From: Vulcanisaeta distributa JCM 11213
Lineage (GTDB): Archaea > Thermoproteota > Thermoprotei > Thermoproteales > Thermocladiaceae
Direction: 5' to 3'
NCBI GenBank assembly: GCA_001316125.1
Contig: BBCS01000002.1
Location: forward strand, 62,001-126,000
Length of the DNA: 64,000 bases
Shown: in pieces, positions 1-11,052 of the stretch
Numbering within the stretch: the first letter of the stretch is position 1
How the letters are laid out: every line of letters begins with the position of its first letter
The notes under the pieces: model-generated
What the model saw: the letters and a program-made list of their open reading frames with translations, nothing else
Databases searched by the model: none
Told to the model about the DNA's origin: nothing
Translations under genes and position numbers: made by a program

Positions 1-828
1 TGGCTGAGGTCAGTGGGTAGGGGACCTCCCTGGTCAACTCGCTATTGCCTGGCTCGAAGTTCCAGGCGGTGAATGACAGGAATCCGTGGGTCCTCCTCTG
101 AAGCTCAATTATCCTGTATAGGTGCTCAGCCCAGTCGCTCATGGTCTCTACGTGGCCGTACATCATGGTTGCATTGCTCATTATGCCCATCCTATGCGCC
201 GTCTCCATTATGTTTAGCCAGGTGTCCGAATCTATCTTGTGCGGCGCTATGGCCCTCCTCACCCTATCAACGAGTATCTCACCACCACCGCCGGCCAGCG
301 TATCCATGCCAGCGCCCCCCCTAAGCCTATCGAGGACCTCCGCATAACTCATCCTATGCTTCCTGGCCAGGTAATCAACCTCTATTGGGCTTAACCCGTG
401 AATAGCGACATGAGGCAACTTAGCCTTTAATGCCTTGAATAACCCCCCTCGTAATACTCAATATCCAGCTCGGGGGGGTTTATACCTCCCTGGACCAGGA
501 CCTGCCTAATACCAAACTCCCTATCAATGGCCGCAACCCTACGCACAGCCTCCTCAACACTCAATGTATAAGCCTCCGGGTGTCCAGGCAGTCTATAAAA
601 GGCGCAGAACCTGCAGGCTATTACGCACACATTCGTGTAGTTAAGTATCATGTTTGGTATGAAGGTGACTACATTACCAAAGTACTTCCTGGTCAGGTAC
701 TCAGCGGCTGATCCAAGCTCCCACAGGTCCGCCTTAAATAATTCCTCAATATCACGCGTGCCTAAATGCTCTCCATAAATGGCCTTCTCAACAACTGGGC
801 TCCAGCTATTACCCACGTCATTACGCAT
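1..828 (-). CDS. mqnC: MqnC, cyclic dehypoxanthinyl futalosine synthase (3' end outside window, frameshifted)
   Basis: Radical SAM enzyme of the futalosine route to menaquinone, which cyclises dehypoxanthine futalosine. The ATG is at 826-828. Visible motifs are the CxxxCxxC cluster loop (CVIACRFCAFYR) followed by GHPEAYTLS, then LVQGGINP, IHGLSP (typical of MqnC), a Gly-rich GEIL segment, SNATMMYGH, and TAWNFEPGN near the window edge. The frame breaks at the C6 run 443-448. One base more (7) or two fewer (4) restores it, and the family has only one Gly at this position. The C7 at 472-478 adds a Pro (NPPEL where NPEL is expected) and the C7 at 315-321 adds a Gly. The gene is divergent from mqnE. 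MqnE is the close alternative, but IHGLSP and the WNFxPGN ending favour MqnC. Confidence 0.85.
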
Positions 829-895
829 TGAACAGCATTATTTAAGTTATTACGTGTTGCGCCATGGTGAGGTAAATAGTATAAAAATACCAATG

Positions 896-903
896 CTTAA
901 AAG
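896..903 (+). promoter_or_regulatory. TATA box of the mqnE-mqnA-mqnD run
   Basis: The sequence cttaaaag is centred about 28 nt upstream of the mqnE ATG at 928. This matches an archaeal TATA box driving a leaderless transcript. A second A/T-rich stretch (ataaaaata) lies just upstream at about 881-889. Confidence 0.5.
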
Positions 904-927
904 GGATGTAGTTACTAACACGGTGTC

Positions 928-2033
928 ATGTGTACAATAGATGATTTACGTAATGCCATAATCAACGGCATTACTAAATCTGATGCCGAAAAATTCATGG
1001 TAGAATGTGACTTTAAGGACTTAGCCCGTGTTGCGAATGAGCTTACGAGGAAGATAACCGGTGATACTGCGACCGTGGTTAACAATGTCGTGATTAACTA
1101 CTCAAACATATGCGTGGCCCAATGCCCAATATGCGCCTTCTACAGACCCAGGGGGGGTCACCCAGAGGCCTATGTTAGAACCCCCCCTGAGGAGATAACA
1201 AAGGGCGTGCTTGAGGCCAAGGCTCGCTTTGGCGTGACGGAGCTCCACATAAACGGCGGCTTCAACCCAGACCTAGGCATTGAGTATTTCGAGGAGGTGT
1301 TTAGGTCCGTTAAGAGGGCGGCTCCTGACGTAATTATTAAGGGGGCCCACGGCAGCGGAAATAGACTTCTATGCCAGGGTTTGGAGGATGAGTACTAGGG
1401 AGGTGCTTGAGAGGTTTAGGGAGGCTGGGCTTGACGTGCTCAGTGGGGGGGGTGGTGCGGAGATACTTAATGAGGAGGTTAGGAGGGTGATAACTCCGTA
1501 CAAGTTCAATGCAGAGACCTGGCTCAGGATTCAGGAGGAGGCCCACAGGTTGGCTTATGAGTAATGCCACGATGCTCTACGGCCACATCGAGAAGCCAAA
1601 CCACATTGTTGAACACGTCTTCGCGATTAGGGAAGTTCAGGAGAGGACTCATGGAATACTCCTCTTCATACCAATAAAATTCGTCCCCCTGGAACACAAA
1701 ATTGTATAGAGATGGTTTTGTCAAGGGGGGGCCCGCGCCGGCGGAGTATGACGTGAAGGTCATAGCCATTTCAAGGCTAATACTTGGCGATACCATAAGG
1801 AGGATAGGCGCGTACTGGGTCTCAACGGGTAGGAGGTTGCTTCGACATTACTAATGGCCGGCGCCAACGACCTAGTGGGTACAATGATAAATGAGCAAGT
1901 ACTTAAGCAGGCAGGTTCTAAGGAGTCTGTGACGCTTGGGGGGGAATTAGCACACATAGCGCGTGAGGCGGGTTTGAGGTTATTCCTTAGGGACACGTTC
2001 CATAGAATAATCACTGAGGTGGGTAGTGCCTAG
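928..2033 (+). CDS. mqnE: MqnE, aminodeoxyfutalosine synthase (frameshifted)
   Basis: Radical SAM enzyme that joins SAM to the MqnA product in the first committed steps of futalosine menaquinone synthesis. In order it shows the cluster loop CVAQCPICAFYR, HPEAYV, LHINGGFNP, IKGPTAAEIDFYAR, LSGGGAEI, SNATMLYGHIE, FIPIKFVPWN and a long C-terminal helical part ending at TAG 2031-2033. The frame must be switched at G5 1341-1345 and C5 1685-1689 (each expected to be 4) and near 1830. G7 at 1151, C7 at 1181, G7 at 1725 and G7 at 1938 each add a residue, and the G8 at 1445-1452 turns the family's SGGGAEI into four glycines. It is followed 11 nt later by mqnA, so the three genes are probably co-transcribed. 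Confidence 0.87.
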
Positions 2034-2044
2034 GGATGACCGCA

Positions 2045-2782
2045 ATGAGCGTTATCAGGCTGAAGTACGCCCACTCAGACCCACTCTTCCATTACTCGGG
2101 GGCTTAACCGATATGGGCCAGTAATAATGAGTCAATAAGGCTAATACTTGAGGGTAAGGCAAGCATCGGCTTCGTACCACTAACATACGCTGTGCTAAAC
2201 TGTGATGCACTTTATGTAATTCCCAAATTCGCTATATACAGCGACGGGCCCGTTATATCCGCTAGGTTATTTAAGGGCCTGGGCACTGGGTACGCGGCCG
2301 TTAGTGACACGAGCGTCAACGCGTTGGCAGTGAGGAGGTTGTTGAATATTGAGTTTAAGGTCATTGATGACCCATACACAGCATTAAGGAATTTCGGTGC
2401 GGTGCTTGTTATTGGCGATGATGCCCTGAGGATGGTTGACGCGGGCTACCCATACATAATTGACGTTGGTGAGTTGTGGAAAGAAAGGGTTGGTCTGCCC
2501 CCCCTGGTTTATGCAGTCATGGTTGTTACCAGGAACTATAATTATCACGAACTTAACACAGTAATTAGTGCCATTGAGAAGTCCCTTGAATTGTTTGAGA
2601 GGGATCCAGAGCCTGTTATTCAGTATACCGCGAGCAGGATTGGCGTGTCTAGGGAATTGATTAGGCAGTACTTCGGCGTGATTAGGTATAGGGTTGATGA
2701 TAGGGTCATTTTAGGGATTAATGAGGAGTTGAGGATATTCGGTATAGGTAATTGCCTGCACTTCCTAGGCAATAAAGCTTAA
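2045..2782 (+). CDS. mqnA: MqnA, chorismate dehydratase (frameshifted near the N-terminus)
   Basis: Converts chorismate to 3-enolpyruvyl-benzoate at the entry to the futalosine route. Periplasmic-binding-protein-like fold. The start ATG is at 2045 (MSVIRLKYAHSDPLF). After a break around the G5 at 2098-2102 and a second indel before 2150, the body runs cleanly: IGFVPLTYAV, a TGYAAVSDTSVNAL segment typical of MqnA, and VDAGYPYIIDVGELW followed by the GLP(P)LVYAV segment. The C7 at 2498 adds one Pro in that last motif. The MqnA/MqnD families are related; the neighbouring gene is the better MqnD, so this one is assigned as MqnA. Confidence 0.8.
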
Positions 2783-2807
2783 TACCGCAGGACGAGGCCT
2801 TGTCACG

Positions 2808-3613
2808 ATGGAATTACTAATTGGACATAGCCCGGACCTGACGACGCATTCATGTTCTACGCACTGAAGAAGGGCCTGGTTAGGGCGCCGTTTACGGTCA
2901 GGGAATTCCTGGTTGATATTGAGACGCTGAATAAATTGGCGATGCACGGTAGGATCGACGTCACGGCAGTGAGCACGCATGCCATGGCATACATAGAGGG
3001 TAAATACTACATACTTAGGGTTGGCGCATCCATGGGGTTTAGGTACGGCCCCCCCGTCGTCGTGGGTAATACAGCAAAGCCCGAGTTGGTTGCGGTGCCT
3101 GGCACTTACACCACGGCAACACTACTTGTTAGGCTTGCAATGCCTAATGTAAAGACCGTGGAGATTCCCTTCGATAAGATCATGGATGCGGTAAGGGCCG
3201 GCGTGGTTGATGCCGGTGTGTTAATACATGAGGGGGGGCAAATAACGTATGAGAGGTATGGGCTTAGGAAGATCATGGACCTAGGTGAGTGGTGGTATGA
3301 GGAGACGAAGTTACCAACGCCATTAGGCTTAGACGTCGTTAAGGCGTCTCTGGGTATTGATATGGCTAAGGCGGTTAAGGAGGCGTTGCTGGAGTCAATT
3401 AAGTACGCAATGAGCCATAGGGAGGAGGCCCTGGCATACGCCATGGAGTTCTCAAGGGGGCCTAAACATGGGCGATACTGATAGGTTCGTTAGGATGTAT
3501 GTAAATGATTACACGATGGACATGGGAGTTGATGGTGAGAAATCGATCAGGTACTACTTGAGATGGGTCATGAAAGGGGTTTATTACCCGAGCCTAAATT
3601 ACTATTTATCTAA
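2808..3613 (+). CDS. mqnD: MqnD, 1,4-dihydroxy-6-naphthoate synthase (frameshifted)
   Basis: Cleaves cyclic dehypoxanthinyl futalosine to 1,4-dihydroxy-6-naphthoate. ATG 2808; the N-terminus reads ELLIGHSPD, then DDAFMFYALKKGL once a missing C near 2840 is allowed for. Also visible are DIETLNKLAMHGRIDVTAVS, YYILRVGASMGFRYGP, IHEGQITY, DLGEWWYEETKLPTPLG and a C-terminal RGLLPEP segment, all in family order. The frame breaks at the G5 3456-3460 (expected 4) and again near 3573. C7 at 3049 and G7 at 3232 each insert a residue (PP, GG). The stop TAA is at 3611-3613 and overlaps the end of the convergent CoA-transferase gene by 12 bp. Confidence 0.85.
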
Positions 3614-4682
3614 CCTGACTACTACGCCTCGTTTAGCTAATCCCTCTATCTCGTCACGTGACAGTCCAAGCTCAGTTAAAATCTCTACAGTATTCTCACC
3701 AAGCCTCGGCGCGCTGCCCCCCCGCGTCTTCGGCCTAGCGTCATTTATTCGTAATGGGTTTAGGAAGTCCTTCTCATTGAACCCCCCCCTTGCAATCAAT
3801 TGAGGGTCCTTACCGAGGTTCCTTATTGAGTTTACGGGGGCTGCCGGTACGTCGTGACGCCAAAGTAACTCGAGGGCTTCGGCAACCGTGTACTTACTGA
3901 GCTCCTTGCTTAATTCATTTATGGCGCCTTTATCAAATTGCCTATTGATTAGATCTTCACGATTTAATGCCCTGCATAATCCCTGCCAGAACTTAGTCTC
4001 TATGGCACCAATGGTTATGTAACCATCCCTGCACCTATATACGTTGTAGAATGGGTACTTACCCGTTAGGCTTGGGTCAGCGCTTCATAGGCCATTGCCA
4101 TGTTTAGTGCATTAAATAGTAATGCAGATTCCATCATCGATACCTCAACCCTACCACCAACACCCCTCAGCAATAGGCTTAACACGCCAATAACGCATAG
4201 TAGGCTGAGCCAACATCCGCAATCTGCACAGTCAGCGGCCTAGGCATACCATCACTGAATAAGTCTGGGTCCAACAGTCCTGCGACGCCCACGGTATTTA
4301 TATCATGGTTTGGAAAGCCTGAGTATGGGCCGTCCTCTCCATAGCCATTTATTGAGCAGTAAACGATCTTGTCATTAATGTTCTTAAGGGTTTCATAGTC
4401 GATACCAAGCCTCCTCGTAACACCTGGTCTAAAGCCTTCGATGAGCACGTGACTACTCCTAACAAGCCTATAAAACAACTCCCTACCCTCCTCAGTCTTT
4501 AGGTTAATCGCGATACTCCTCTTACCAGCATTCAACCATTCAAAGAGCGTTGGCGATATTTCCCTTAGGTAATCACCGGACTCCGTATCCTCAACCTTAA
4601 TAACTTCAAAACCAAAGTCAGCAAGTATTCTAGTGGCGACGCCACCGGGATAGAGCCTCGTGAGGTCTAGGACCCTAAACAT
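3602..4682 (-). CDS. Class III (CaiB/BaiF) CoA-transferase (frameshifted)
   Basis: Transfers CoA between carboxylic acids. The N-terminus (MFRVLDLTRLYPGGVATRIL, then DFGFEVIKVE and AGKRSIAINLK) and the FPNHDINTVGVAGLL segment, carrying the family's catalytic Asp, are clear. The C-terminal part after about 4180 changes frame more than once and ends LGENTVEILTELGLS, normal for the family. C7 at 3717 and C8 at 3782 each add one Gly to an R-G motif; the C5 at 3836 and C4 at 4173 are in frame and normal. Substrate cannot be told from sequence. The thioesterase gene upstream on the same strand (gap about 43 bp) suggests a shared acyl-CoA role. Confidence 0.8.
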
Positions 4683-4725
4683 TGAGTAAGTTCCGGACCT
4701 AAATTAATAAGTATTAATTATGGCT

Positions 4726-5242
4726 TTAGGAGTTGCGATTATCACCCCTCTGCCCGCTATTCTTCACCATGAACCATGTCCCTATTCCTACTGCGCATAG
4801 TTTTTTGTTGGCGTCGTATACGTGGGCCTCGGCAACGGCTAGGTGCTACCAGCCTTATTACCCTACCCTCCACGGTGAATGGACCATTTACCAGTGGTTC
4901 TAGGAAGTGCACCTTGAGCTCGGCCGTGTACTGATCAACACCATCATTAACCGTCATGACCGCTGTACCGAGCACCGTATCAATAACCGTCATAACAACA
5001 CCACCATGAACCATACCACCCCCCCTCCTAAGAATTTCACGCTTATAGGGAAAAACAGCCCTAACAAAACCATCACCAACCTCAACAAACTCAAGACCAA
5101 TGAAGTTAAATAATGGTTCACTACGCAGGTAATTATTCATTAACTCAGCAATATTAAGACCGGCGGATCTGGCCTTAAGAAATAACTCCCTAATGCTACT
5201 TATTGAACCAACACTCTTGATTAACTCATCCCATGCCGACAC
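4726..5242 (-). CDS. PaaI-type hotdog-fold thioesterase (frameshifted)
   Basis: Probable acyl-CoA thioesterase. The hotdog core is recognisable from FNFIGLEFVEVGDGFVRA through the MVHGGVVMTVIDTVLGTAV segment and YTAELKVHFLEPL. Two indels around 4840-4850 shift the frame; read through, the tail continues AEAHVYDANKKLCAVG to TAA at 4726-4728. The C7 at 5019-5025 gives LRRGGGMVHGG, one Gly more than the family's usual RGGMVHGG. About 170 residues with an N-terminal helical extension. It lies upstream of the CoA-transferase on the same strand. Confidence 0.75.
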
Positions 5243-5308
5243 ATGATACGGAGTAGGGAGGGCCTATTTAAGCAAAGTTTCGCTGATAAGTAAATAGTGG
5301 TAAGTAGC

Positions 5309-6517
5309 TTAAATAAAGCTAGGAATAACCTGCCCAGTCACTAGGGACTCCAGGGACTCCCTAAACCTGGCTATTCCGTACTCATTCCTGTAAACAACGA
5401 CCTCAGCGGGCCTGGGACGTCCATTATAATTACTGCTCATTGAGTATACATAGGCACCGGCGTTGAGAATAATGAGTAAATCACCCTCTCTAACCCTTGG
5501 CAACTCCCTACCAATAGCCAACTTATCCGTGTTCTCGCAAATAGGCCCAACAACGTCTACCACCTCCCTTTCTTCATCACTACTGCACGTGATTATGTGG
5601 TGATAGGCGCCGTAGAGCATGGGCCTGATGAGTACATTCATGCCAACATCAACACCAACAAAGGTCTTACCACCCTTCCTCTTAACCTCAATAACCCTAG
5701 TGACCAGGTAACCTGCATTACCAACAATGAACCTGCCTGGCTCAACCCATAACTCACCTGGGAAGAAGTTCCTGAGAACCCCTAATTTACCTAGGTCGAG
5801 AGGCCTCTCATTGGTCTATACGGGATCCCAAACCCACCACCCCATGTCGAAGTACTAATCCTAATGCCAACCCCCCCATCCTCAATTGCCTCAGCATATT
5901 CCTTAAGCAGCTCAGCGATTTTAATGAAGTAATCAGCATCAAGTACATTACTACCCATCATGGCATGTATACCGAACTCCCCCCCAACGCCCACATCCCT
6001 CGCAAGCCTATAAGCCTCGACAGCATCGTCTAAGAACATGCCAAACTTACTCTCCTCACCAGCCAATACAACGCCCGGCGCGAAGCCCCCTGCCATAGCC
6101 CAGGTCAACCCTGAAGAACACGGTCCTAGGCCTATAACCAAGGGATAAGGCCCTCTCAAACTCCCTTCTCGAGTCGAAATTAAAGATGACGCCGGCATTA
6201 ATACCGTACTTGATATCATCAATTGATCGAAAGGCGCCGGTGTACAATATATTACCCGGCTCAAAACCAGCCTTTAGCGCCAGGAATATCTCGCCAGGCG
6301 ATGCGGCATCCGCGCCCGAACCAAGCTTCCTCAGGAAGGTAAGTACTGCCAAGTTGGGATTGGCCTTTATCGAATATAGGACCCTGGCGCCAGTGGCCTC
6401 CTTAATGGCTCTATAATTCTCCTCAACCCTACCAAGATCATAAACAATGAGCGGTGTGCTAAACCTATCCGCTAAATCCATGAGACTAATACCATCACCC
6501 ACAACGCAGCCATTCAC
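5309..6517 (-). CDS. lysA: Diaminopimelate decarboxylase (frameshifted)
   Basis: PLP enzyme making lysine from meso-diaminopimelate. The N-terminal barrel has YSIKANPN with the PLP lysine, then ASPGEIFLALKAGF and NILYTGAFRS. The middle has the Gly-rich GGGFGIPYR; the C-terminal part has VGPICENTDKLAIGRELP and the GDLLIILNAGAY segment of LysA. The frame breaks at the C5 6086-6090 (expected 4) and near 5800. C7 at 5871 and 5979 each add one Gly. Length about 400 residues is normal. Divergent from the solute-binding protein at 6727. An ornithine/arginine-type relative is less likely because the CENTD motif fits LysA. Confidence 0.82.
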
Positions 6518-6697
6518 AGTGATAAAAATAATGACAACTCTTTTTAAGTATTAAACATAAGTATTTTGGACAATTATTATTTCTCACAGTCGAGGAGTGG
6601 GTGGGATGGTTTATAAACCTGAATTGAAAATAAATATATACATAATTACATACTTAATACGTTATACGTTATTATTCAAATCTTTAAGTGAGAAAAT

Positions 6698-6705
6698 CTT
6701 AAATA
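6698..6705 (+). promoter_or_regulatory. TATA box of the solute-binding protein gene
   Basis: The sequence cttaaata is centred about 26 nt before the GTG start at 6727, with no Shine-Dalgarno-like sequence between. The 209-bp intergenic stretch with lysA (6518-6726) is very A/T-rich and holds other TATA-like runs, so divergent promoters are likely. Confidence 0.5.
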
Positions 6706-6726
6706 TGAAATCATGCACTATGATAA

Positions 6727-8851
6727 GTGTTTAAGCAAAAATTAAATGGAGGGCTTTCCCGAACAGCGTTGATAGGCATAATAGTGGTTGTTGTTGTGGT
6801 TGTTGCTGTTGGTGCTTATTTTGCGGTTACTTATCACCCAACTAAAAAGGTTGTTACACCGCCGCCTGTGACTAATGTTACGAAGCCCACGGTTACTGTT
6901 GTTTCTAACCAAACGATTACGTTAGCACCACCAAACCCAAATGAGTTAGTGGATATATCCTGGACAGCATCACCAGACTGTCTAGACCCAGCCACGGGCT
7001 TTTATGTTCAGGATGAGGAAATATTCAACGTTGTTTTTCAGGAGTTAGTTACTTGGAATCCGTCGAATATCTATGAGGTTGAGCCGATGCTTGCTACTAA
7101 CTGGACTGTGAGCCCGGACTATAAGCACTACACATTCACCTTGAGACAGGGCGTGTACTTCACTGATGGTGAGCCATTCAACGCAACCGTAGTATGGTTC
7201 AGCCTCTATAGAACAATAATCATGGGGGCAAGGACCTGGAATAAGTAATTACGCAAGGATTTTATTCAGCATGACTAAGTACTCCGAAACTGGTTTTGCT
7301 ATTCCTTGGGGTGTTTGTCATGCGCTGGCTAATGTTACGGGTAACCCAGCATACATTAGCAATGCAACGCTTTGCGCCTACGCCCTAGCCAACGTACTGA
7401 GCAACTTCAACGTTAATAACGCCACGATACAGAAGCTCATGAGCTACTCAGACCAGGCCGTTGTTGTGCTAGGACCATACGAAGTAGAAATAAACCTACT
7501 AAGACCATACAGATTCTTCCTACTAGACATAGCAGCTTGGTGGGGTGCAATGGTTCCACCAGCCTACGTAGATGCCCACGACGGTGTCCAACCAAATACG
7601 ATAAATAACTACCTATGCCAGTATGGCGCCCCAGGCACTGGACCGTATGAAATACAGAGTGTCACAGGGACACCGGGCGAATTCACAGAGATTATTTTGA
7701 AGGCTAACCCGAACTACTGGGGCAATAGTTACCCACCGAGCTCGCTGCCAGTTCTTGACCAGCCAGCCCATATACCAATCATCGATATCAAGTTCTCCAT
7801 GTCGCATACTGATAGGGTTGAGTTGTTTGCGAGTAATGAGGCTCAAATATCGTATGTGAGCCCACCATTCCTAGACCAAGTATACACGGCATGGCCATAC
7901 AGCAAGTATCTACCGCCACAATCAATAATACTATTGCTTGGCTACCAGCCGGCGGGTGTGCTTTACATATCAATGAATACGCAGGAATGGCCAACAAACT
8001 GCACGGACTTCAGGCTTGCCGTGGTTCATGCCATCAATTACACGGCCCTACTCTATACCTACTACTCACCACTACTGAATACCACATTGGCTGAGTTATA
8101 CCTAGGGCCATCCAACCCAGTGTATGCACCGTTCTATAACCCGAATAACCTGCCCATGTATTCATACAACCCGAACCTAGCCATTGAGTACCTTAATGAG
8201 TCCGGTTGGGAATGCGGCTTCTACACGGTGCTACCCAACGGCACGGTGATCGGCAACCCAAGCGGCCAGAAGCTACCAACAATGCCAATATCGGTGATAC
8301 CACCTGTCACGCCATTAATGGAAGAACAGCTTGAGATAATATCTCAGGACCTAAGCCAAATAGGAATACCAACATCCGTTGAGTATGTAACAACGGCGGA
8401 AAGCGATACCTGGGTAACACCGAGCGCGACGCCGCTGATGGTTGACCTAGGTTGGATACCTGACTGGCCGGATCCACTTTATCAGTTGGTCTACTCCATA
8501 CTAAATGTCATTAATGGTGGCATCTCAGGTAATATGGCTTGGTTCGATAACCCGGTAGTCAATAACCTAACCGCTGAGATGCCCTTTGTTACGAATGAGA
8601 CTGAGCAGCTACAGATGTTGGCCGAGGTCTACAACATAACATACTGGCAGGCGCCATACGTATGGTTACCATGGCCTGAATACTACGATATAGTACAGCC
8701 ATACGTCAAGGGATTCATATGGACATGGGATGGGTACTACTACAACACAATGTACTACAGTCCAATAACGATATACGCTATAACCTACAGCAACGGCACG
8801 CAGGTAATCGAGTACGGCAATGGTACAATAATTAGTATAACCAGCACCTAG
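6727..8851 (+). CDS. Family 5 extracellular solute-binding protein of a peptide-type ABC transporter (one frameshift)
   Basis: Binds an oligopeptide or sugar ligand outside the cell for an ABC importer; no permease or ATPase gene is in this window. About 708 residues. It starts at GTG 6727 with one hydrophobic segment (about residues 12-33) followed by a Pro/Thr linker, the usual archaeal membrane-anchor design. The SBP_bac_5 pattern follows: LDPATGFYVQDEEIFNVVFQ, EVEPMLATNWTVSPDYKHYT, FTLRQGVYFTDGEPFNA, then NPNYWGN and WIPDWPDP. The only break is at the G5 7223-7227; with 4 Gs the sequence reads IIMGQGPGISNYARIL and joins both halves. This gene has four or more ordinary 4-base G/C runs and no 7-base run. 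Confidence 0.88.
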
Positions 8852-8885
8852 TAATAAAACATAATTTCTAAATTTAAAATTAAAA

Positions 8886-9483
8886 TCACTTTATTATTTT
8901 TACACCGAGAACCTCCTGGAAAAATTTCATGGCCTCAGCCTTACTTACTCTTTGTTCCCTGCCAACATCGTGCCTAGCCCTCCTCCTGTACATAATCCTT
9001 AGTCCCGGCTTTGCGAGTACGGTTACCACGTTTAGGCCCCCCCACACGCCCACGGCAGGGTCGTACTTGGTGCCTGGTATCATTATGTGCTCCCTAATTC
9101 CGAGGCCACGTTGCCCCCCCAGTCATCGAATGCGCTCTCCCTCAGTGTGAAGTCCACCGCCGCCAATGCCCTTAACAGAAACCAAACGGCCTTATTCCTC
9201 CTTAGCGTTACAGCGACGCCTATCGGCTCACCCTTCCTAATATTCCAGTCCTTAATGGATCTCTTGGCAAGCCTATAGCTTGGCTTCTGCATTGTTAATT
9301 CCTCAAGGACTTGGCAGCCTTCTCGAGTCTCTCACCACTTTGACCAACGCCTATGTTGGCGACTACTTTCTCAATCCTAGTGACCCTCATTGGGTGGTCT
9401 GCGGGTAGTACGAACTTCCTCCAATCCACCTGGTCCGGTGTTAATGACTTTAGGTCAATCTGTGTTAGGTCTATTGCAGGCAT
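8886..9483 (-). CDS. rpl5: Large-subunit ribosomal protein uL5 (frameshifted)
   Basis: Ribosomal protein L5 of archaeal type, contacting 5S rRNA. Three frames join into one protein of about 198 residues: VDWRKFVLPADHPMRVTRIE, NIGVGQSGERLEKAAK, TMQKPSYRLAKRSI, RKGEPIGVAVTLR, the HIMIPGTKYDPAVGVWG stretch and a C-terminal KAEAMKFFQEVLGVK. The breaks are single-base losses near 9315 (after LEKAAK) and near 9107 (after WGNVA). C7 at 9037 and 9114 turn WGL and WGN into WGGL and WGGN. As an essential single-copy gene it is the best control that the frameshifts are not biological decay. No other ribosomal genes are adjacent. Confidence 0.9.
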
Positions 9484-9617
9484 CGTTAAGCGTGGAGAAT
9501 AAGCATTAATAAAAATTTGCCCCTTGGGCCTTGCGTTGATATATATGCATACATATTAATAAATATGATTATTACTTTACTGACAAAAGCCCTATTAAGG
9601 CTTTAGCTTTACGGATC

Positions 9618-11024
9618 ATGATGTCGAGTAAGACACCATTTGAGCCACTTGATTGGTCGAAACCAACACCAGGCATCTAAAGCTCCTATTCATATCCGGC
9701 GCAGGCTTCTTCGCAGATGCCTATGACCTATTCGCAATATCCATAGCCTCGTCTTCCTGAAGCAGGTCTGGTCGTTAACCGCCTCAGAAATAGGCCTAAT
9801 ATCATCGGCCGCATTGTTCGGAGCAGTTATAGGGCCTTCATATTTGGCAGGATAGGCGACATATTCGGTAGGAAGTACATATACGGCGTGGAAGCCGCCT
9901 TATTAACCGCCGGCGCCATAGCCTCAGCCCTCTCAATAAACCCAACAATGCTTTGGATAACGAGGTTCATACTTGGTCTTGGGGGTTGGCGGCGACTACC
10001 CAATAAGCGCCACGCTAATGAGTGAGTACGCACCAGCCAGGAGCAGGGGGGGTCTATTCGTGGCCGGAGTCTTCTCGATGCAGGGATGGGGCATAGTCAC
10101 GGCCGCCTTACTCGGCCTAGGACTACTTAATGCCAAAGTCAATCCGGACCTCGCCTGGAGGATAATACTTGGCCTTGGTGCCGCGATGCCTGCGCTAGTC
10201 ATTTATTTTAGGCGTAGGGTTCATGAGACGCCCAGGTTTGAGTACTTCGTTAGGGGGGGCAATGTCGAGGGTGCCAAGAGGGCAATAAGGGATGTTCTCA
10301 AGCAGGACGTGGAAATAAACGGCGTGAAAAACCATAATAATGGCTTCCGCAGCAACTTCATAAGGTACTTACCTGTGGTCTTGGGCACTGCGATACCTTG
10401 GTTCGCACTTGACGTGTTTTTCTACGGCATGAACATATTCGGGCCCTTCATAACATCGGCGATGGGCCTAGCCAAGAGCCATTGGCGGGCATATACGTTC
10501 AGTTATATGTTGTTTTGGCATTCCTAGTGCCTGGCTATTACGTGGCGGCATTGCTGGTGGATAAAATGGGTAGGAAGTCCATGCAAATAATGGGCTTCTC
10601 AATAGTGGCCACCGTATACCTAATCACGGCACTCATGCTTAGGAACGGCATAATAACCCCCCCAACGGCTATAATAGCCCTATATGGCCTAGCCCAGTTC
10701 TTCACTAACGTTGGCCCTAACGTAACGACGTTCATACTGCCAACGGAGGTATTCCCAACAAGGTTTAGGACGACGGGCCACGGGATAGCCGCCGGTAGCG
10801 GTAAATTGGGCGCAACAATAGCGGCATTACTAATACCGCTGTACTTCCCAATAACAAGCAGTGCATTAAGCACGGCGGCCAAGTACGTGGTCATGTCAAA
10901 CCTACTGCTGGTCCTAGTCACCATGGCAATAATAGGCATAGTATTCACCGCGCTCTTCATCAATGAACCTAAGGGCAAGCCTCTTGAACTATCCTCAGGG
11001 GGAATTAACAACGTGATGCATTAA
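9618..11024 (+). CDS. MFS transporter, phosphate/sugar-porter type (frameshifted)
   Basis: Twelve-helix proton-linked symporter. After joining frames: FISGAGFFADAYDLFAIS (helix 1), the loop motif GRIGDIFGRKYIYG, GVGGDYPISATLMSEYA with the typical Arg-rich continuation, a central hydrophilic loop around 10250-10340, and a second half with VDKMGRK and LPTEVFPTRFRTTGHG. This resembles the phosphate:H+ symporter branch (PHS); the substrate is inferred only. Breaks lie near 9680, 9750, 9835, at the G5 9981-9985 (expected 4) and near 10480. G7 at 10046 and 10253 and C7 at 10657 add residues. Paralogous in style to the carrier at 50379. Confidence 0.8.
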
Positions 11025-11052
11025 AACCAAGCCCCCCCAACGTAGGTGTTGT

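Noticed and set aside
9540..9565. A/T-rich atatatgcatacatatt as a possible origin or regulatory palindrome
   Set aside because: Low-complexity A/T sequence typical of the intergenic DNA here; no replication gene or repeat family is nearby.
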